From the NCBI GenBank assembly GCA_947034895.1, contig OX344762.1, positions 33,770,760-33,834,759 of the forward strand: DNA of 64,000 nucleotides, in the 5' to 3' direction. The DNA comes from Rhytidiadelphus loreus (taxonomy: Eukaryota; Streptophyta; Bryopsida; Hypnales; Hylocomiaceae). The notes under the pieces were generated by a model. The model was not told where the DNA came from and did not search any database. It saw only the letters and a list, made by a program, of their open reading frames with translations. Shown piece by piece: positions 63,504 to 64,000 of this stretch. The stretch's first letter is position 1, and every line of letters starts with the position of its first letter. Made by a program: the position numbers and the translations under genes.

Positions 63504-64000
63504 ATGAGCATTGCACAGCTAGTGTTGAAGGAGCTACCTCACCTTCACCCATGGCTACAAAACAAACACGAAGTTAGTTTTTGGTCGTGTGCAAGGTGTC
63601 TACAACAATACTCCAGTTGTTATCCTTTTTGTAATACAAGCATGAGAAACGTCTTTTTATATAACAAAACCCTTTGTAGCACTATCTTCTCTCAATGCGA
63701 GCTTGACACCTTATTAGCCATTGGTGCAGAGGTGATTGCCTTGCACTATCGTAACGTAAGACTATAAATGTGGCCTCTAAGTTGTATTCACTCCAATTGA
63801 GTGCAACCAACAAGTAGATTTGGCATTAGATCTGAATGCTCCGTGTGTAGACAACAACAATTGTTCAATATCCCACCATGAGATGTACAACAAGGCATTA
63901 GCCGATGACTATTGTAAAGTTTGCCTTATGTTGATGGATAGTAGGGGACTCCAATCAATTGGGTTTCCTACGCTACTAATTGTAGCTTGGAGTTGCCAGA
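63504..64000 (+). pseudogene. Unrecognised coding-like region, frameshifted, runs off right edge
   Basis: A frame from 63504 to 63767 gives 87 codons including a Cys-rich patch, FWSCARCLQQYSSCYPFC. Immediately after its stop a second frame, offset by one base and without ATG, runs from 63781 to the window edge (73 codons), containing VDLALDLNAPCVDNNNCSIS and DDYCKVCLMLMDSRGLQS. Codon composition in both is well mixed compared with the AT-driven frames around them. They may be two parts of one decayed gene or transposon ORF with a frameshift. I do not recognise the family; C-x2-C pairs are present but no complete zinc-binding motif. Confidence 0.35.

Overview
This window reads as nuclear DNA of a land plant. 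It carries intron-containing genes with GT-AG introns, two proteins with plastid-type leaders (a Ycf54 homologue and a GNAT acetyltransferase), and a secreted class III peroxidase, a family found in plants. The genes are GC-balanced to GC-rich islands in very AT-rich, repeat-filled DNA. Gene spacing and intron style would suit a bryophyte or another transposon-rich plant, but the sequence does not fix the lineage.

Three genes are well supported. At 10.1-12.5 kb (+) is a five-exon ycf54-type gene whose product supports the oxidative cyclase step of chlorophyll synthesis. At 14.6-19.15 kb (-) is a nine-exon GNAT acetyltransferase with a predicted plastid leader. At 43.7-45.9 kb (+) is a three-exon class III peroxidase, followed by a partial tandem copy of its own 3' end. 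Two more loci are probable but unresolved: a minus-strand leader exon at 1.7-1.9 kb whose gene may run off the left edge, and a promoter-like GC island with a candidate small gene at 50.8-52.3 kb. No operon or pathway links these genes.

Most of the rest is transposon-derived. The main family consists of roughly 0.5-1.2 kb non-autonomous elements that start CCCCTAAA, end TTTAGGGG and sit between TTAA sites. These are the structural hallmarks of piggyBac. Copies lie at 2.7, 7.9, 13.3, 15.1 (inside a GNAT intron), 20.5, 27.8, 37.6, 53.8 and 56.5 kb. A second family (27.6-32.0 and 54.5-57.8 kb) carries a CTCGG...CCGAG-type terminal repeat. At 54.5 kb it is inserted in a TTAA element with an 11-bp target duplication, and it in turn carries another TTAA element. 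There are also a complete 238-bp CACTA-type palindrome with a 3-bp target duplication (23.9 kb), a 410-bp TA-flanked inverted-repeat element (58.9 kb), a third dispersed repeat in three same-orientation copies (5.3, 33.7, 58.1 kb), a long foldback (54.7-55.2 kb), strand-skewed G-poor or C-poor tracts, and several tandem and simple repeats.

No rRNA, tRNA, CRISPR array or full-length transposase was recognised.
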